From assembly GCA_029379385.1 (NCBI GenBank), contig CM055617.1:806001-870000 (forward strand): a stretch of DNA of 64,000 nt, given 5' to 3'. This document shows, piece after piece, positions 60,866 through 64,000 of this stretch. The position numbers and the translations under genes are program-made. The notes under the pieces are model-generated. The model was not told where the DNA came from, searched no databases, and worked only from the letters and a program-made list of their open reading frames with translations. This DNA comes from Quillaja saponaria (taxonomy: Eukaryota; Streptophyta; Magnoliopsida; Fabales; Quillajaceae). Positions within the stretch are counted from its first letter, which is position 1. Every line of letters begins with the position of its first letter.

Positions 60866-63820
60866 ATGGGAGGTTGTGCGACGAAGCCAAAGGTCCTGAA
60901 GGATGACGCCGGAAAGGATGCCAACGCGCCGGCGCCGGAGCCGGAGCCGGTTAAGGAGGAGACACCCAATAGGGTTATCGAGGCCAAACGGGATATAGTT
61001 GATGTTAATGTTGAGCAGTCTGAGAAAAAGGGTGATAAAGTCAAGGAGATTGTTGATGGTGACGACAAGGTTGACGAACAAGGAAGCAAGCATCGTTCAC
61101 TTACCGAATTGTTCAAGGAGGTAATCCTTTGTAATTCGTCAATCTTTGCCTGAAAGTTTGGAAATTTTTTTCTATTAATTGATTTGCATACCCTTTTTGG
61201 AAGTAGTAGTATTTTTATGGCTGATGGAGGCAAGAAAAAGTAACTTTTTCCCAATATTTCTTAATTAGATAGCTTTAGGGAAACAAAGAAAACTCGTATC
61301 GATTCTCTGATATCTAACCCTTTTTCTGTTTAATGGATCATTGTTATTGATCTTATCTATCTGGATGCCCATTATCTGTAGGCTATAGTCTATGTTCTTT
61401 TAGCATTTGTTTACTGTTTGGTTGTCAAGAAAATGGAAGAAAAAGGAAAATTATTTATTTCCATATGGCTCTTCCTTTTTTTGGTTCGAGAGTCATTGGG
61501 TTCCTGTACACAGAAAACACTAAACCAAAACATCTTAAAGTTCCCATCTTTTGCAGTCTTGTTTTTTCCATCAGAATCAATTAGCAATTCTGATATTCAT
61601 GCCTTGGTTTTCACTTTTCAGTTGTGCCTCAATCATGCGTACCGCAATCTAAGTAATTTTTAATTCTCAAACTTTAACTTGAAGCGCCCCTCTTCCACTG
61701 TTCTTGTCTAAAGTTTTGTCGGCCTCAAAATTTTGCTTTAAATTATTAGGTGGGAGTTGGGCCTTTACCTTTTCTTTATAAGTTCTCAAACTTTCTTGTT
61801 TCTTTCACTTCTATTTGGATGTATGCGAAATTTCACTACAACAAATTTGATTGTTTGATTGTTTTGTTAAGAATCTCTTTATAAGGTATCCCAGACATTA
61901 CATCAAATTCTCGATGGCTGACAAACATGCGTTTCCTAGTTTGCAGGCCCACCATTTGTTTGGATCCTCTTTCTTCTTGATATCCACCTTTTGCTAATGG
62001 CAAAGGAGGAATTGTTTTGTTGTGGCCCATTTAAAGCTTCCCCTGTATTCTTGCAAAAGAAATAGGTTTTGCTTCATCTTCATTTGCAAAGTAAATAATG
62101 GAGACTATGGTGGTGGAGTATTATAATGAGTTGAGTTAAATGAAACCATCCCTATATTGTATGAAGATTGTTGGGGGATTAGAGGAAATTAATGAAATTA
62201 AGGATCCAAATTCTAAAAATTATTAGTTTTAGTGTTTCAGCACAATGAAGAACATGATTGGTGACAATAAAAAGGACAGCAAAGAAGGAGAGAGCATGGG
62301 GACCTTGACCTTGTTAGAGCTGCTGTGTTTTGAAATTGAAGTTTTACATTTTTGAGCCTGGTTTGTTCTGAATTCTGATTACTTTGTAATTATAGATGTG
62401 TATGTTATGCACTAATCTGAATAAAGTCTATGACTAAAAGTAGAGTTTGAAAGCATTTAAATGACTGTTGACGACATGTATGGTTGTTGGTTGGCATGTA
62501 CTGCCGGAATTGATGTTTAGGTATATGTACCACATACATAGCCAGTGAGCAATTTACGTCTTTCCACTGTCATATAATGTTTGGATCCTTATAAATGTCT
62601 GATCTGTTAGTTTGTTCAATGGGGGCAGCGTACATGTGATCTGCCATCTCTCCGTTCCCAACTGTTATAATCAATCTAAATCGTACAGTTAAATTTTACT
62701 TCATTTTATGAACTAAAAGAAAGTAAAAAGAATTAAAGGTGAAAGAATGATGAATCTAATCCCCAAGTGTTACTCTGTTGGAGTAATAAATGTCAATATT
62801 ATCTGCTGGCTGGAATGCATGCTGCTTGGATGAAGTTGATGGATGTTGATTAAGAATTCTGAACCATTCAGTATGTCATATCTAATTTTTGAAGTCTTTT
62901 CATTTCCTTAACTTTTGAATGGTCTTGATTGTTTTCTTCAGAATGAAGTTGGGAAACCAGAAAATGAGAAGACCACAGTGGAGGAGCCTGTGACTGAAAA
63001 ACCTTCAGAAAAATCTGAAAGCAATCAGCCAGTGAAACATGAACCAATAGGAGCTGAGAATCCTGCAGGGGAATTTGAAAGAAATGAGCCATTGAAACTA
63101 ACACCAATACAAACCGGAAAGCCTTCAGGACAATCTGAAAGCAGTGAGCTATTGAAACAAACACAATTGGAGACTCCTAGTGTAAAGACCCCAACTCCAG
63201 CATTCGATGTTACTCCTCAGACAGAAAAAGTAATTGAATCCCCGGCGCAAGTATTAGATGTTGTTACTCCTCCGACAGAAAAAGCCATTGAGACCCCAGC
63301 CCTAGCATTAGATGTTACTCCTCCAACAGAGAAAGTAATTGAGACCCCTGCCTCAGTACTAGATGTTGTGACTCCTCCAACAGAGAAAGTAATTGAGACC
63401 CCTGCCCCAGTATTAGATGTTGTGACTCCTCCAACAGAAAAAGCAATTGAGAAGCCAACCCCAGAATTAAATGTAGTTACTCCTCCTATAGGAAAAACAA
63501 TTGAGACCCCAGCATTATACGGTGTTACTCCTCCCACAGAAAAAGCAAGTGAGACCTCAACCTCAATGTTAGATGTAATTACTCCTCCAACAGAAAAAGC
63601 AATCGAGAACCCGACCCCAGTATTAGATAATGTTACCCCTCCAACAGAAAAAGCAATCGAAGCTGCATCCTTGTCAGGAGTTGAAACTGATAAGTTGGAG
63701 AAGAGAACAGATGAAGCAAAGGCAAACACACAAGAGAAAAACCAAAATGTTATAGAGGAGGCTTCAAGACTAATGCCGGGCAATGAGAAACTCATAAAAC
63801 CTGCTATTTCTGGGATATGA
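60866..63820 (+). CDS. Acylated, proline/threonine-rich tandem-repeat protein of unknown function
   Basis: Two exons, 60866-61120 and 62942-63820, separated by an intron of 1,821 bases, encode 377 residues. The N-terminus MGGCATKPK has Gly2 and Cys4, which fits N-myristoylation and palmitoylation and suggests the plasma membrane. After Met1 nearly the whole chain is hydrophilic and disordered in character (Glu, Lys, Pro, Thr). Residues about 100-160 hold three loose repeats of about 20 residues (KPSEKSESNQPVK, NPAGEFERNEPLK, KPSGQSESSELLK). Residues about 176-334 hold nine repeats of 16-18 residues with core TPPTEKxIExPxxxLDVV. There is no enzyme domain or membrane span. Exon 1 ends with HRSLTELFKE, a possible short amphipathic helix. 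I do not recognise a named family; it could be a scaffold or a signalling substrate. Confidence 0.82.
63207..63685 (+). repeat. Coding minisatellite, nine units of 48-54 bases
   Basis: Units begin ACTCCTCCAACAGAAAAAGC or close variants and encode TPPTEKAIETPAPVLDVV-like peptides. The sixth is most diverged (TPPIGKTIETPALYGV). Unit length stays a multiple of three, so the frame is kept. Confidence 0.85.
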
Positions 63821-64000
63821 TGATGTCTGCTGAAGAAGGTTTCAAAATCTAAGATTGTTCACTGGTTCTTTCCATCCTTTTCAGCTATGTGCCATACTTC
63901 TTTTTCTTTTCTCTTTATTGGTTGAAGTATCAGTTTCATTTGTTTTTGAGATATTCCTTTTTTGTCATTTTGTTCCTGTGCTTGTGGTAATCTGGATTGT
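63821..64000. other. 3' UTR of the repeat-protein gene to the window edge
   Basis: T-rich sequence without further coding; no obvious polyadenylation AATAAA. Confidence 0.5.

Noticed and set aside
63207..63685. A CRISPR-like array
   Set aside because: The repeats are directly adjacent, in frame and protein-coding in a plant gene; there are no unique spacers.
63217..63795. Long minus-strand open frame (192 codons) opposite the repeat region
   Set aside because: It is the mirror of the in-frame minisatellite; the plus strand has the acylation signal, TATA box and splice sites.

Overview
This is nuclear DNA from a flowering plant, most likely a core eudicot. The genes are split by GT-AG introns, the spacers are very AT-rich, and the products are plant-specific: a photosystem I subunit, a G-type lectin receptor kinase, a GT-2 trihelix factor and an ATL RING-H2 ligase. 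A tRNA-derived Au-like SINE and MITE-like insertions are also present. I cannot name the species from the sequence.

Layout. 0-2.6 kb (minus): the 5' part of TONSOKU, cut by the left edge. 3.0-4.4 kb (minus): a truncated, frameshifted relic of a WNK kinase. 4.56-13.87 kb (plus): a tandem duplication of a G-type lectin receptor kinase; copy 1 is broken by two frameshifts and a stop, copy 2 is intact and carries a SINE in its 3' flank. 14.0-15.5 kb (minus): a DUF167/UPF0235 protein. 17.3-20.7 kb (minus): a short ATG1t-type autophagy kinase. 21.5-25.2 kb (minus): ATG13. 29.5 kb (plus): an ATL78-like RING-H2 ligase. 33.1-33.8 kb (plus): PSAN. 35.1-37.5 kb (plus): actin with a leader intron. 39.1-42.2 kb (minus): plastid carbamoyl-phosphate synthase small subunit. 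43.2-44.7 kb (plus): BolA2. 45.6-47.4 kb (plus): a decayed fibrillin-5 gene. 49.3-51.3 kb (plus): a GT-2-like trihelix factor. 52.8-53.4 kb (plus): a three-span membrane protein. 54.3-58.0 kb (minus): a protein with a C-terminal J-domain. 60.9-63.8 kb (plus): an acylated, repeat-rich protein of unknown function.

The left 37 kb looks like an unfractionated version of two Arabidopsis paralogous segments. From memory, these are At3g18730-18780 (TSK, WNK6, ATG13b, ATL, ACT2) and At1g49160-49240 (WNK7, DUF167, ATG1t, ATL78, ACT8). Actin, BolA2 and fibrillin-5 also recall At5g09810-09830. The main functional link is that the autophagy-initiation kinase ATG1t and its regulator ATG13 are direct neighbours on the same strand. 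Exon coordinates were worked out by hand from splice consensus and protein similarity; no alignment was run.
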